This document shows, in pieces, positions 35,380 through 46,006 of a stretch of 64,000 nt of DNA. The stretch comes from Ceratorhiza oryzae-sativae (Eukaryota > Basidiomycota > Agaricomycetes > Cantharellales > Ceratobasidiaceae), in assembly GCA_030998015.1 (NCBI GenBank), contig JARWMV010000009.1:124001-188000 (forward strand), written 5' to 3'. Positions within the stretch are counted from its first letter, which is position 1. Every line of letters begins with the position of its first letter. A program made the translations under genes and the position numbers. The notes under the pieces were generated by a model. It ran no database searches. It had not been told where the DNA came from and saw only the letters and a program-made list of their open reading frames with translations.

Positions 35380-37537
35380 AGGGCTCCCCGCTCTCACCTA
35401 TCCTGAGCTCCATCTACTCCCTCCCCCTTCTCCTCACCATGGCTGCCGAGCCTAACGTTGACATCAAGGGCTATGTAGACGACTTCACCATCCTCGCACA
35501 CTCCGGCTCCTTCGATCAAAACGTGGAGATCATCCAGGATGCAGTGCACACTGCCTCTACAGCCTTACGTCAACTTGGCCTGTCATTCGAGCTGGAAAAG
35601 TGCAACCTCATACACTTTGCTGCTCAGAAGAAGGACACTGCCACCAACCCCCCTGTCGATCTTGCCCCCCCTGGCACACCTGGGCAATGGGCCAACACCA
35701 AGTCCTGCATACACTGGCTAGGCTTCTAGCTCAACCACCATCTCCAATGGAAAGATCATGTCAAGAAGATGGCCACTAAAGCCCTGTCAGCTATTGCTGG
35801 CCTTTGCATCTGCGCCAACTCCATCGACAGCATCACTGTTAAACACACTTGTATGCTATACCAAGCCTGCATGGTCCCCATCCTCACCTATGGGTTGGTC
35901 ATCTGGTACACAGGCATCAGGCAGAAATCCCTCATCAAGCCTCTCATTTGTGCCCAAAACTCAGGTCTCAGATGGCTTCTTGGAGCCTTCCAGATGTCTC
36001 CAGTATCAGCCATGGAGCACGTTGCTGCCATCCTACCCATCCCCATTGCCCTCAAATGCCTCTCTGAGAACACCACTGTGCGCCTCCACCGACTGCCCAT
36101 CAAGTCCAAGGTTGCTAAGTGACTACCTGCCAACTGGGATGCGCACTGCCCCTCTACACCCCAGCCCCCCATGTCAGGCTCCACCATCATCCACCACCTT
36201 GCAGACATGTCCCACCTGGATGCCAAGTTCACCATACCCTACTTAGCCACACCCTGGGAACAACCACACCCCTGGCCCACCCGTTTACACATGCTCTTCC
36301 CTGCACCTGGCGTGTCACGCAAGGACTGCAAGGTCTATCTCTGTCTGGTGAAAGATCATCTCAGCTTGGCTCAGTCCGATGGCACAATCTTGGCCTTCAG
36401 CAATGGATCTAGGCATGTTGTCTGTGGTTGGCACAAGGTTGGCAGTGGATTTTCCATACAAAGGTTTGGGGAAGAGGTTGCCACTAGAGATGTCGTGCGA
36501 GAATACCGGCGCATACCCGCACCGGATTTGCTCGGTGAGTTCGAATCCGTTGAAAAAACTGCATATATGCGCATGTTCGCGCCGCTGAGAGGTTTCCGCG
36601 CATATATACAGTTTTTTCAACGGATTCGAACTCGCCGAGCAAATCTAGTGCGGGTATGCGCCGGTATTCTCACGCGACATCTCTAGTTGCCACTGGCATG
36701 CTCAGCCTTGGCCACTGCTTGAATGTCTACAATGCTGAGATGATGGGACTTGCCATTTTGGCAAAACACATGTTGGCACTTGTCAACCACCCTTCACACA
36801 ACATGCCTGTTCACCATGTCATCTTCTCATCAGACAACCTAGCCACAGTCCAGATGATCACTGACCTGTTGCCTCACACTGCACAGGCCACTTCAATCAT
36901 CTTCAGGAAGTGCATTGACAACCTCCTGCAATCACACCCTGACCTCTCAATCACAGTCCAGTGGGTCAAGGGCCATGCCAAGATTGCAGGCAATGAATGC
37001 ACTGATACCCTCACCCTGAAGGCCTCCTCACTCACACCCACACCCATCTTCAACCACACCATATCCTGGGCCAAGGCGAGAGCCAAGACTAGGGCCATCT
37101 GCACCTGGGGACACAAGTGGATTTCTGAACCTCACTCAGACCACATGTGTGTGTCACTCAATCGCCCACCAGCCTGGAAGCTACATGCCTACCACCAGAG
37201 CATCAATGTTGACAGGGAAAGACACTGTCATCTCATACAGGTCATCCTTGGACATGGGTTCTTTGGGGAGTACTACACTCGCTTCAACCTCACCAAGGGC
37301 ACCCAGAACATGGCTGAGTGCCAATGCGATCACCAGACCAAACAGACAATTGCACATGTGATTTGGGAGTGTCTGTTGCATGACATCTATAGGTTGCTCA
37401 TACTACACAGGGTGTCAAAACCCTTGCTCCTCTCCAACCTCTTTGGCTCTGTCAAGGGCCTGACTGCTCTTTCCCATTTCATCCATCACTCTCACAGTTT
37501 CTGTAAAGTTATGTATAATGACGACTGGGTTATTTAG
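35380..37537 (+). pseudogene. LINE ORF2 remnant: reverse transcriptase and RNase H
   Basis: The frame opens at KGSPLSPILSSIY (RT motif 4), then GYVDDFTIL carries the catalytic YVDD. In-frame stops occur at 35727-35729 (TAG) and 36121-36123 (TGA). The RNase H domain starts near 36390 with AFSNGSR, is split by the hairpin insert at 36486-36685, and resumes with YNAEMMGLAI (Glu) and SSDNLAT (Asp), ending with WVKGHAKIAGNECTD. The tail contains CQCDHQTKQTIAHVIWEC, a zinc-like CxC..H..C motif common at the end of these ORFs, and a stop near 37537. The 5' two thirds of ORF2 and all of ORF1 are missing, so it cannot move by itself. Confidence 0.85.
36486..36685. mobile_element. 200-bp hairpin MITE with 9-bp TSD inside the LINE
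   Basis: Two arms of about 87 bp are nearly perfect reverse complements around a loop of about 25 nt, with ends AGAGATGTCG...CGACATCTCT. The 9-bp GTTGCCACT flanks it on both sides (36477-36485 and 36686-36694). The insert is CpG-rich in a CpG-poor host element, so it arrived later. Removing it and one TSD rejoins the RNase H frame (..EEVAT to GMLSLGHCLN). Both arms contain GAGTTCGAATCCG, which resembles a tRNA B box but is probably coincidental. Confidence 0.88.
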
Positions 37538-37813
37538 TTAGCTTTTTATGTTGTTTCCGTTTTGTCATCCTCTCTTGCCTTCGGGCCCTACTTTTGACCC
37601 TCCCCTGTACACGCCCTTGCTCTTCTTCTTTCCTTCTTGCTGATGTCCCCTGCCCTTGTGGCTGACTTGTCTGTTCCTCTCCCTGGACTTGGTCTTGTGC
37701 AGTTTGACCTTGTGATCATGTAGCATGCTAAAATTGAATGCAAAAAAAAAAAAAGTTTGTTCACATGACTGCCAGTGTCACTTTGACCAAGCTCCCACCA
37801 TCATGTTTATAGT

Positions 37814-38032
37814 TAGACTCCTTCCCAGCTGTTGAGCACATGATGTCAGGGAAAATACAGGGTTCTTTTCACTCAAGACTTTGTGCTCAAACAACTGGCT
37901 TCACTTGTCTGTTTATTTGTGTTTACCCAGGGCCTCACCCTGTGCTTGTGCACAGTTTGGCTGCTCAGGCGTCACCTTGGCGTCACCTTGGAACACTGCA
38001 CATGACTCTTGCAGTCATCTCTCAGTCACTCT
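37814..38032 (+). repeat. Left terminal inverted repeat (219 bp)
   Basis: It is the reverse complement of 58733-59166 once the insert there is removed, about 90% identical. Nine of ten clear CpG-type differences have TpG or CpA here and CpG in the right copy, so this copy is more decayed. The landmark GTGTTTACCCAGGGCCTCAC is shared. Confidence 0.88.
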
Positions 38033-38044
38033 CACCCTCTACCC

Positions 38045-38050
38045 TATAAA
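38045..38050 (+). promoter_or_regulatory. TATA box just inside the left TIR
   Basis: TATAAA lies 13 bp beyond the inner TIR border, directed into the DUF6589 gene. It suggests the TIR supplies the upstream promoter of that gene. Confidence 0.5.
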
Positions 38051-38099
38051 ATGCTCACATCACACCAACTCTACTTGATAACAGAGCTCCTTGTATGTG

Positions 38100-40617
38100 A
38101 AAATATTTCATTATCTAGTCTGTTTTGTGCATATATACAGCCTGACCTGGAATGCTATGAATTTACCCATCATGTGCAAGCTCTGTGAGACAATCTATGC
38201 ATTCCTCAGAACCTCAATTTGCTTGTCTCCAACCTGCTAGGGTACTCAAGCACAGAAGAAACTATCAAAAGACTTGCTTGAAATCTCACCACTCACCAAT
38301 ATATCCAAGAAATGCATACACTCTTGGATCTGAGTAGTGGTTTTCACTTCAACTTGGCCTCAGATGCAAGCTCACAATTTGAGCGATTTACAACCATGAA
38401 AGCTGGTAAACACATTCACAAGTGTTGTCCAATGCTTTGGCAACTTTTTGGCATCTTGCTGAATAGTACTATGATGCATTCCATGTCATCGTCAGTTGTT
38501 GGACAAGGCGATTACCTTACCAAGCTAGAATTTGATACCAACAATTCTAGACAGAGTGGACCACAACCCCAGCTGCAATTGAACCAAGAAGCTGTATCTG
38601 AAAGTCCTGATACTCCCAACGACAACTGGGGTGTGGATCCCAAGGAGTCAGATGATGAAGACAAAGCAGATACATCTGCCACACCTCAAGTCAGCGACAC
38701 CAGAGCCAAGCAACTGATCGAAATGGCCATAAACTGGAAGACCAGCATTGGATCATCAAGAAGGAGGTCTGGAAGTCAATATATAAGACAAATGAAGTGT
38801 ACTAGTGTTATAAGTTACACACTAGCAAGGGAGAAAGACAAGCACTCACTTAATTAACATAAAAGTGACAAGCAACCTTATTCACAATATGCATGAGCAA
38901 TAGTAATATCTGATGCAATGGGATGCAAATGGTTGTTGGCATGTTTGTGCATTCCACAAATACACCAACAAAGATGATTGAAGTGATGTCACATGCAGGA
39001 CTGAGCATATCACCTAGCACGATTGATAGAATGAGCAATTGAATGTTGGAGGAAGTGCAAAAAAGGATAAAAACCTATGTTCGGGACATGACCTATGCTG
39101 CTGCCTATGACAATCTGGATATCACATATAGTACAGAGCAGCTGATGCTCACAAACAATACAAAACTTGCTCACCTAACAACAGCAACTCTTATTCCACT
39201 TTGCCCTGGAACCCAAAAGAGTGATCTTCGTGTCTGCAAGGAGTTATGGGCCCAGTCAGAGCATAATCCTGATAGATCGGAGGACATACCTCCACTAGAC
39301 CTTTCACATGATCGCCTAATGGATCTTATGGCCAAAGGGTCATTCCCAGCAGAGGATAAATGAAGCATCGATTTGCTTTATGTGTGGCACATCTGGCGAA
39401 TGCTGCTGAGCAATGATGTTGAAACAATTGTGCTGGCATTAAAGGAGAACTTTTGCGAACAGGAACTTGGTTTGCCAGTCAGTTGGGGATTGATAGAACC
39501 AGTAAAGACAACACAAGTACCTTTAAAAGCAGCACAGATCAATGTGTTGTCTAATCATGGAAACATGACGGCCATAGAAAACATCTTGTGGCAGATGGGT
39601 GTGACTGACAAAGAGTTGGAAAAGTTTATTCTTTTCATTCATGGCGACTTGGGGACAGGGGAAAAGCTATGGAGTCTTCAGGGTAGTCAGTTGATCGAAG
39701 AGACTGCACACAAGCAACTACAGTTTCTAGTGTTTATCAATGGCTGGTTCCACACTCAGATGGCCATGGCCGACTCACTTTGGCAACTGTATATCAAGCC
39801 AGACAAGCCTTGCCCAGGACACCCAACTAGCCTGCGCTCCATATTTCAATGCTGTACAATTTTGCAACCTTGGGAAGAAGGAAAACTCAGTAGTAATCCT
39901 GGGTTTTGACAAACTCACAATGTGCTTGAACATGTTCTGCATGCCTCCATTATTGATTGTTGGAGGCTGCTGGTTAGGGAAAAATACAGGGTTGATTTGA
40001 AAGACTGGAAGCCCAACTGGAAAGATATCGAAGAGGTGTCGAAGGAGCTCGTTCACACTCATGTTGCAGGTAACACCTTTTGTCTGACAACTCCTGGAAC
40101 GGGGAATGGCGATATGGTTTGAGATCAGATGTGCTTGTTTCATCGAGATGCACTGCTGTATGTGTCAATTACTCAAGCATCAAAATACAGCAATATTCAA
40201 CACATGTGGGACCTACTTCCACTGTGGGTATATTTATGGAAACACACAAAGAAACATAAATATGCACAGTATACCACTCGATTCCTGCTTCAGTTGGAGG
40301 ATGGATGGCCACCAGAATTCACTAAAATTGTCCAAGAGAACTGGTTAGTCAACCCAACTGGTAAAGCAGATGGGTTCCGAGGTGTTGACTGGGTGGTTGA
40401 GTGGAACAACTTCATGTGCAAATGCTTGTATTCTGGATCAAGCTTGAATTGGACCATCGAATGGCTTATCGCAGAGTCACCATTAATCATGGACTATCAG
40501 AATATACACTTGCTGACAAAAGTCTTGCAGCATGTGATGGATTTTTCACTGAACCCAGTCTGGCCAGCAGTGGTCTGGTCTTCCGATTTCAATGTACTAT
40601 TAGAGGTTGTGTAATAG
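38100..40617 (+). pseudogene. DUF6589-domain protein gene of the TIR element, decayed
   Basis: Plus-strand blocks match the Agaricomycete DUF6589 family in order: KENFCEQELGLPVSWGLIEP, VKTTQVPLKAAQIN, FIHGDLGTGEKL, LQFLVFINGWFHTQMAMADS, LFHRDALLYVSITQASKYSN, HKYAQYTTRFLLQLEDGWPP, NWLVNPTGKADGFRGVDWVV. The frame is broken by TGA stops at 38279-38281, 39361-39363, 39907-39909 and 40120-40122. At the last two the family has Arg, so they look like CGA to TGA changes. The N-terminal half (38312-38857) is less conserved and has an acidic low-complexity patch. The GDLGT and SITQASK blocks resemble active-site blocks in transposase-like DUF6589 proteins, but catalysis has not been shown as far as I know. 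The 3' end is contained in the palindrome. Confidence 0.78.
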
Positions 40618-40729
40618 CTATATGTCTATCGCTGTACCAAGTCTCAAAGAAATCGAAACAGAGGCCAAAGAGATATGGCCAAATAAGTTGTCAATTGTGC
40701 TGCAAGACTTTTGAAATTCAAGGCACCAT

Positions 40730-41106
40730 TGTCACAAACTGACATGCATATATCCACTCTATAATATTTTCTCGATTTATTACATTTTATGAGATCATCT
40801 TCAAAACATACTTGCCTTTTATGGTATATCTGTATCATGTGACTCAGGGGATGTTCCGGACCGGTAACCGAGATGTATTTCAACTCCAATGTGAAATTCC
40901 GCAGCTCCGCAGTCGCTTCTACTGCTTCTATCTCTTATCAGTCGTGACTCACTGTACAGACTTGTTTGTTATGATGTGGCTTGTACTATGTATATAAACT
41001 GGGTCAAGTTCGCAGAGGACTCCTCAAGAACTTGACCTCTCGTCGAATACAAGTTCTCTTATTTTACTTACTATTTTCCTCGTTGCCTGACTTGTTGTCG
41101 TCGACA
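40730..41106 (+). repeat. 5' LTR, Gypsy copy 1
   Basis: It contains TATATAAA at 40991-40998. Thirty-three bases after the start of that box comes TCAAGAACTTGACCT (41024-41038), the likely 5' end of the transcript and the partner of the primer binding site. Confidence 0.93.
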
Positions 41107-41108
41107 TC

Positions 41109-41121
41109 AGGTCAAGTTCTT
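41109..41121 (+). promoter_or_regulatory. Putative self-priming primer binding site, copy 1
   Basis: AGGTCAAGTTCTT lies two bases after the 5' LTR. It is a perfect complement of AAGAACTTGACCT inside the LTR at 41026-41038. That is the Tf1/sushi arrangement in which the mRNA 5' end folds back as primer instead of a tRNA. Confidence 0.65.
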
Positions 41122-41426
41122 ACAATTGTAAGTCTCAGTGTCGTCTGGGATACTTTTGGAACGCCGTTGGCGTCGTCTCAAGATAACTCCTCGTTGCCTT
41201 CCCCAATCCCACTCCACCTATCCACAGTCACAAGATATCGTTGCCCTATACGCGCCTCTGTGAAACCTTGCATAGCCAGGTCCCTCACACGTCGTAACAA
41301 GCTTCGGTTCTCTAATCTCTTTCGTCAACAAGAGGTGGGGTCGCTCATTGCCCTTAAGTAGCTGAGCAACGGAGGTCACCTTCCTATTCCCATAGACTCA
41401 GGAAAGGGTCTATTTTTCCTTTTATC

Positions 41427-42367
41427 TTGCTCTTGCTCGAGTACGTCTCTGACGGAACGCATGGCCCTCAAGTGGCACAACCTTTTACAGAAGATCAGCG
41501 CTGCCATCTGTGTGGGTGGTTCGGACACCTATCGATCCACTGCTTCACCCTCAACTTGGTCGAAAGTATCCTTGAAGAAGCAGGGCACATCAATTTTAAC
41601 CGAGTAGTAATTATCAAAGTCCGCCCCCAGAGAGTCGGACGTGCCCAACAAGCCTTCGTCACCAAGCCAGGTGCCCCTGAGTGCAAGATCTGCCATCGGC
41701 CAAACGGAGCCACCTTCCCTGCGCGCTGCCCTTATTGTCCTAAGAAGGACAAATTCCTCTATTACTACACCATCCCCCGCAACCAGCTATAAGCTGGAGA
41801 ACCTCGGTCAACAGCTTCTTCGTCACCTGTTAAACACCATCGAAAACTTCCAAGACAGGTACCGTTATTACTGGAATAAGTACGAAGAAACCTGTGAAAA
41901 ACTTCACGAAGCCGAGGCTCGTTGCGCATATTTAACTGAGCGGTTGCGCGAACACCAGGAGGACTACCTATCCCTCCTCCAAGACCATCTCAGACTAGAA
42001 GCTATAGTCCGAGAAACAGTTGAACCCCACAAGTACGCCTTCCCCGTCTTCTCAACACCGTCAGACCTTCCTCACCCCACCTTTCTAAGTGGCACGGGCT
42101 CGCCAATTCAGGAAGAAACACCCCTTCCAGCAGCCCAAGCCAATCCTCCCCAAGGAGACACTCCTGCGGGATCAAACTAAATTGAAGAGGGTGGAGTGCC
42201 CATACCGTTGCCAAGACACCAAAAGTTGGGACTTGGACGATACCTGGCTAAGGTTTGCAGGGATCAGAAACTTTGAAATTTATAGACTTGTGCGGGGGAA
42301 AGAAATTCTATATTACCAAAACAATTCCAAATTCCCTGTACTCCCTTACCGTCTCCGTCGCCTTTAA
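41427..42367 (+). CDS. Three overlapping pre-gag ORFs, Gypsy copy 1
   Basis: Frames at 41427-41792, 41641-42180 and 42089-42367 overlap and are kept in both Gypsy copies. The first encodes a Cys-rich protein with CHLCGWFGHLSIHC, a zinc-knuckle-like box, and a second CxxC pair (CKIC..CPYC). The second is a long predicted coiled coil (ENFQDRYRYYWNKYEETCEK, LREHQEDYLSLLQDHLRLEA). The third is basic then Trp/Tyr-rich. The first ORF has no ATG near its start. Splicing or frameshifting may join them into one product, or only parts may be translated. Their role is unknown. Confidence 0.5.
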
Positions 42368-42390
42368 AATTCTATCAAACCTTCTCTGAA

Positions 42391-43782
42391 ATGGCGTCAC
42401 AACCTCCTGCCCCTGCTTGGGCGAATATGTCTGATGAAGATAAGGTCATCTATATGCTTCGATCAATGGACAAACTGCGAGAGCGAACCAATAATCTCCA
42501 AAATGATATTGGGGACGTCGAACACAATAATAAAACCTACACAGATTCACTCGAGGCCAAACTTACCACGAATCAGACAAAAATAGATGCGGACGTGGCC
42601 GGACTAGCCACCAATGTCAACAACTTAGTGGGAATGTTAGCCATTCTCCAAACTACTATCACGCGCATTGAAACGCAAATCAACATCACCACGGGTGGCT
42701 CAGGCGCTGCTCAAGTACTAGCTCCCACTGGTACAGTCCAACCACAACCAACAGCACCTGCTCCCTCTGGAGGGTCGACTGCAAAGGTTAAGATGGCCGC
42801 CCCTCAAAAATTTGATGGCACAAAACGGGAAGACGCCATCTCATTCAGAATCGCCTGTGCCCAATATATCAATACAAACATGAGTGGACACTCGGCCGAC
42901 CAAGTGGTCGCCTTCATCACCTCTTATCTCGAAGGGTCAGCAGCTGAATGGGTTAACTCATATGAAGAATTCGAAATTCTCAACCCTGGAACTGCGATCC
43001 CCTGGCTCCACGATGCCAATTTATTCTGGCAAGAATTTACTACCCGATATGGAGATCTGAACTGCACCGAAAATAACCACGACAAGTGGCGGAAGTTGAA
43101 ACAATCCAAGACGGTTCAGGACTACCTCACCCTGTTCAACTTATATTCCACAGGCCTCAACTACAACAATGCTGCCATGCGTGATCAGTTCTATGATGGT
43201 CTGTCGTCAGACGTAACAGATAGCATGGTGGCCCAAAACTATGATCCCCGCACAAAGACATTTGCCCAGCTCACACAGCGGGCCCTGGAAATTGACCGCC
43301 ACCTCATTTCCTTCGGCAGCAAGAGGACCTCTCATGGGGGTAATAAGTCCAGCAGCAACAATGCTTCAACTAGCAGGCCCACGAATAACCCCCAAAATGC
43401 CTCCCAAAAAGAGAAATTCAAGAATGGGGAACGCATATACAAGATTAAAGATGGCAGGGCTGTAAAAGGTCAAATTGTAGCCATTGGCCCCAATGCAAAG
43501 GGTTTCACAGTCCCAACTGTCCGCTATGACGGCAGCAATGCCAATGTACAAGAATCCTTCAAAGACATAAAGAAGGATAATCACCCACCGGCGGCCCCCA
43601 AGGCAAAGGACCCAGACGCAATGGATCTGGATAGTGCAGGAAAAGGGAAAGGGACGAACACATGCTATAACTGTGGAGGATGGGGCCATATCGCTGCCAA
43701 ATGCCCCTCAGCCAAAATGTCAGGATACGAGGCTGTGGTTGAGGATGTAGAAACAACCGACGATGAGTCGGTAAAAGAATGA
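42391..43782 (+). CDS. gag: Gag polyprotein, Gypsy copy 1
   Basis: The 463-residue structural protein has an N-terminal helical region with coil-like repeats (about 20-110), a Pro/Gln linker, a capsid-type domain (about 140-300, with EGSAAEWVNSYEEFE and WRKLKQSKTVQDYLTLFNLY), a basic region, and a single CCHC knuckle CYNCGGWGHIAAKC near residue 430 for RNA packaging. The stop TGA overlaps the ATG of the pol frame as ATGA at 43779-43782. Confidence 0.9.
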   Translation: MASQPPAPAWANMSDEDKVIYMLRSMDKLRERTNNLQNDIGDVEHNNKTYTDSLEAKLTTNQTKIDADVAGLATNVNNLVGMLAILQTTITRIETQINITTGGSGAAQVLAPTGTVQPQPTAPAPSGGSTAKVKMAAPQKFDGTKREDAISFRIACAQYINTNMSGHSADQVVAFITSYLEGSAAEWVNSYEEFEILNPGTAIPWLHDANLFWQEFTTRYGDLNCTENNHDKWRKLKQSKTVQDYLTLFNLYSTGLNYNNAAMRDQFYDGLSSDVTDSMVAQNYDPRTKTFAQLTQRALEIDRHLISFGSKRTSHGGNKSSSNNASTSRPTNNPQNASQKEKFKNGERIYKIKDGRAVKGQIVAIGPNAKGFTVPTVRYDGSNANVQESFKDIKKDNHPPAAPKAKDPDAMDLDSAGKGKGTNTCYNCGGWGHIAAKCPSAKMSGYEAVVEDVETTDDESVKE

Positions 43783-46004
43783 GCTCAAACCGTGCCAGGG
43801 GGGCGGTCTTGGGCGCTATGTTACAAAATGCGCATAATGAAAATAAAAAATTGGAAATGGAATGTATGTCGTTAGGAAACCAATCACAACTACAATTTTT
43901 CTTTCATGCATTCCCCCTGCGCATAACCCCCGAATGAAAGTCTGCATATAACATGAAAAAATTCAATGGATGGGCCATGATTGACTCAGGGGCCACGTCA
44001 GTATTTATACATGAAGATTTGGTTAAACAATACCGTATTCCTACCGTCGCCCTAAAAACACCCAAGAAACTGAGGGTAATCGATGGAAGGGAGATAGACT
44101 CTGGGTCTGTGACCCATTACTGCACCTTTGAATTGTGCATTCAAGAGCACCGAGAAATCCTCAGTGCTTATGTTGTGAACGTTGGCAAAAATGACCTAGT
44201 CCTGGGCATGTCATGGCTCAAATTCCATAACCCCAACATTGATTGGGATGAAAAAGACATGAAGTTCAACTCGCCAATATGCCTGCGGCATTGCATCACA
44301 AAACCTTTGCACGTGCGTGCAAATGAACCTAAGGAGCTTCAGCTGGACTCCCTAGACCCCCTCCCAACAAAATATAAAGAATTCCAGAAAATATTCGCTG
44401 AAGAAGACGACGTCCAACCATTACCACCCCATAGAAAGTGGGATATGGAAATAGATCTAAAACCAGATGCCAAGCCAAGGCATGGTCCCATATATAGCGT
44501 GGGTGTCAAGGAAGATGCAGAATTGCGCAAAACCTTGGATCGCCAACTGAAAGCAGGGCATATCAGACCCTCAAGGTCACCAATGGCATCCCCAGTCATA
44601 TTTGTCAAAAAGAAGAATGGGAAGTTGCGCATGTGCATCGACTACTGTCGACTAAATGAAATGACAGTCTCTAATGTGTACCCACTCCCACGCATCAATG
44701 ATATAGTGGAGACTCTGCGTGGAGCAAAGATATTCACCAAGTTCGATCTAAAGTGGGGCTTCAACCTCATACGAATTCGGGAAGGGGACGAATGGAAAGC
44801 AGCTTTTAAGACCAAATATGGGCTGTACGAGCCCTTAGTCATGCAATTTGGTCAAAAGAACGCACCGGGAACCTTCATGGCCATGATCCGGGAAGAGTTC
44901 CAAGACATCAAGGGCATATATGTTGTAATCTATATGGACGACATACTAGTATTCTCCAAAAACCAAGAAGAACATGATGAACATGTCAAGGAAGTCTTAC
45001 GTCGCCTCCAAAAGGCCGGCCTATACTGTGCCCTGGAGAAGTGTGTGTTCGATGTCACTGAAGTTGACTACCTGGGAATAGTGGTGACTCCCCAGGGGAT
45101 TAAAGTAGACCCGGCCAAGGTTGAAAAGGCTGTTGAATGGCCAACCCCTACAAACCCAACCGAAGTCCTGGAAGGGTTAGGGTTTGCAAATTGGTTAAGG
45201 CACTTCATAAAAGACTTCTCAAAGATCACAAGATGTCTCTACGAACTTGTCAAGAAGGACACAAAGTGGGAATGGACAGAAGAAAGGGATCGGGCGTGGA
45301 ATTTGCTAAAGCAGAAATTAAAAGAGGCACCCCTCCTAATTCAGCCAGAACCCAGCAAACCATTTATCTTAGAAACAGACGCCTCAGGCTATGCCACAGG
45401 TGCTGTTTTATTGCAATATGGAGAAGACGGAATGCTTCACCCAATCTCCTACTATTCCAAAGCGATGGTCCCAGCAGAAAGAAACTATGATATCTACAAC
45501 AAAGAAATGCTGGCAATCATAAAAGCCCTCAAACACTGGCGTCACCTACTAGAAGGGGCTGAACACCCGGTAAACATTGTTTGCGACCACAAGAATCTGG
45601 AATATTGGAAGACGAACCGGCCACTGAATGGCCGAGTCACACGATGGCATGAGTTCCTGTCCAGGTTCGAATTCAAGATTCTATACATCGAGGGGGCAAA
45701 GAATGGCCGGGCAGACATACTCTCTAGGCTATCAAGGCACATCCCTAAAGAGGGGGGTGAGAGCCAAGCTCTGCTGGCACAAAACCAATTTTTGGAATTA
45801 AAATCTCTGCAGCTACAAGCAATCACACCAGACCATGACCTGGAACAACTCATTAGGGATGCTATCCCAGGGGATGAGCACCTGTCAAAGGTGCTAAAAG
45901 CCCTAGACACAATGAAAAAGTCAAAAACTGGGAATGGGACGAAGGACTTTTACGATACAAGGGCAGAATCTATGTCCCAAACAACAAAGAACTTCGCAAG
46001 CTGA
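43779..46004 (+). pseudogene. pol: Pol N-part (protease, RT, RNase H), Gypsy copy 1, disrupted
   Basis: The frame starts at the ATGA overlap with gag but meets TGA at 43935-43937, where copy 2 has a sense codon, and reopens at 43953. The protease active site is MIDSGATSVFI. RT carries FVKKKNGKLRMCIDY and the catalytic VIYMDDILVFSK. An Arg after CIDY is Cys here (CIDYCRL versus CIDYRRL in copy 2). RNase H is recognised by LETDASGYATGAVLLQYG and YNKEMLAI. The frame is lost again near 45905-45915 by one missing base relative to a joined reading with the integrase. Confidence 0.9.
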
Positions 46005-46006
46005 TC

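Larger units (their letters stand above)
35380..37753 (+). mobile_element. 5'-truncated LINE retrotransposon with poly(A) and 15-bp TSD
   Basis: The insert begins inside reverse transcriptase and ends with an A-run at 37742-37754. AGTTTGTTCACGTGA (35365-35379) immediately precedes it and AGTTTGTTCACATGA (37754-37768) follows, a 15-bp target-site duplication with one CpG-type difference. Truncation at the 5' end plus poly(A) plus variable TSD is the signature of target-primed reverse transcription. RT followed by RNase H places it with the I/Tad/Jockey-type LINEs. The body is CpG-poor apart from the MITE inside it. Confidence 0.88.

Noticed and set aside
36530..36545. tRNA B-box-like GAGTTCGAATCCG in the MITE, suggesting a tRNA-derived SINE
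   Set aside because: The whole insert is an inverted repeat with a 9-bp TSD, which is a MITE structure, and no A box was found.
45137..45490. Plus-strand 117-codon ORF, also present at 53508-53861 in the other Gypsy copy
   Set aside because: It is an alternative frame inside the RT/RNase H coding sequence, kept open in both copies only because the underlying pol sequence is shared.
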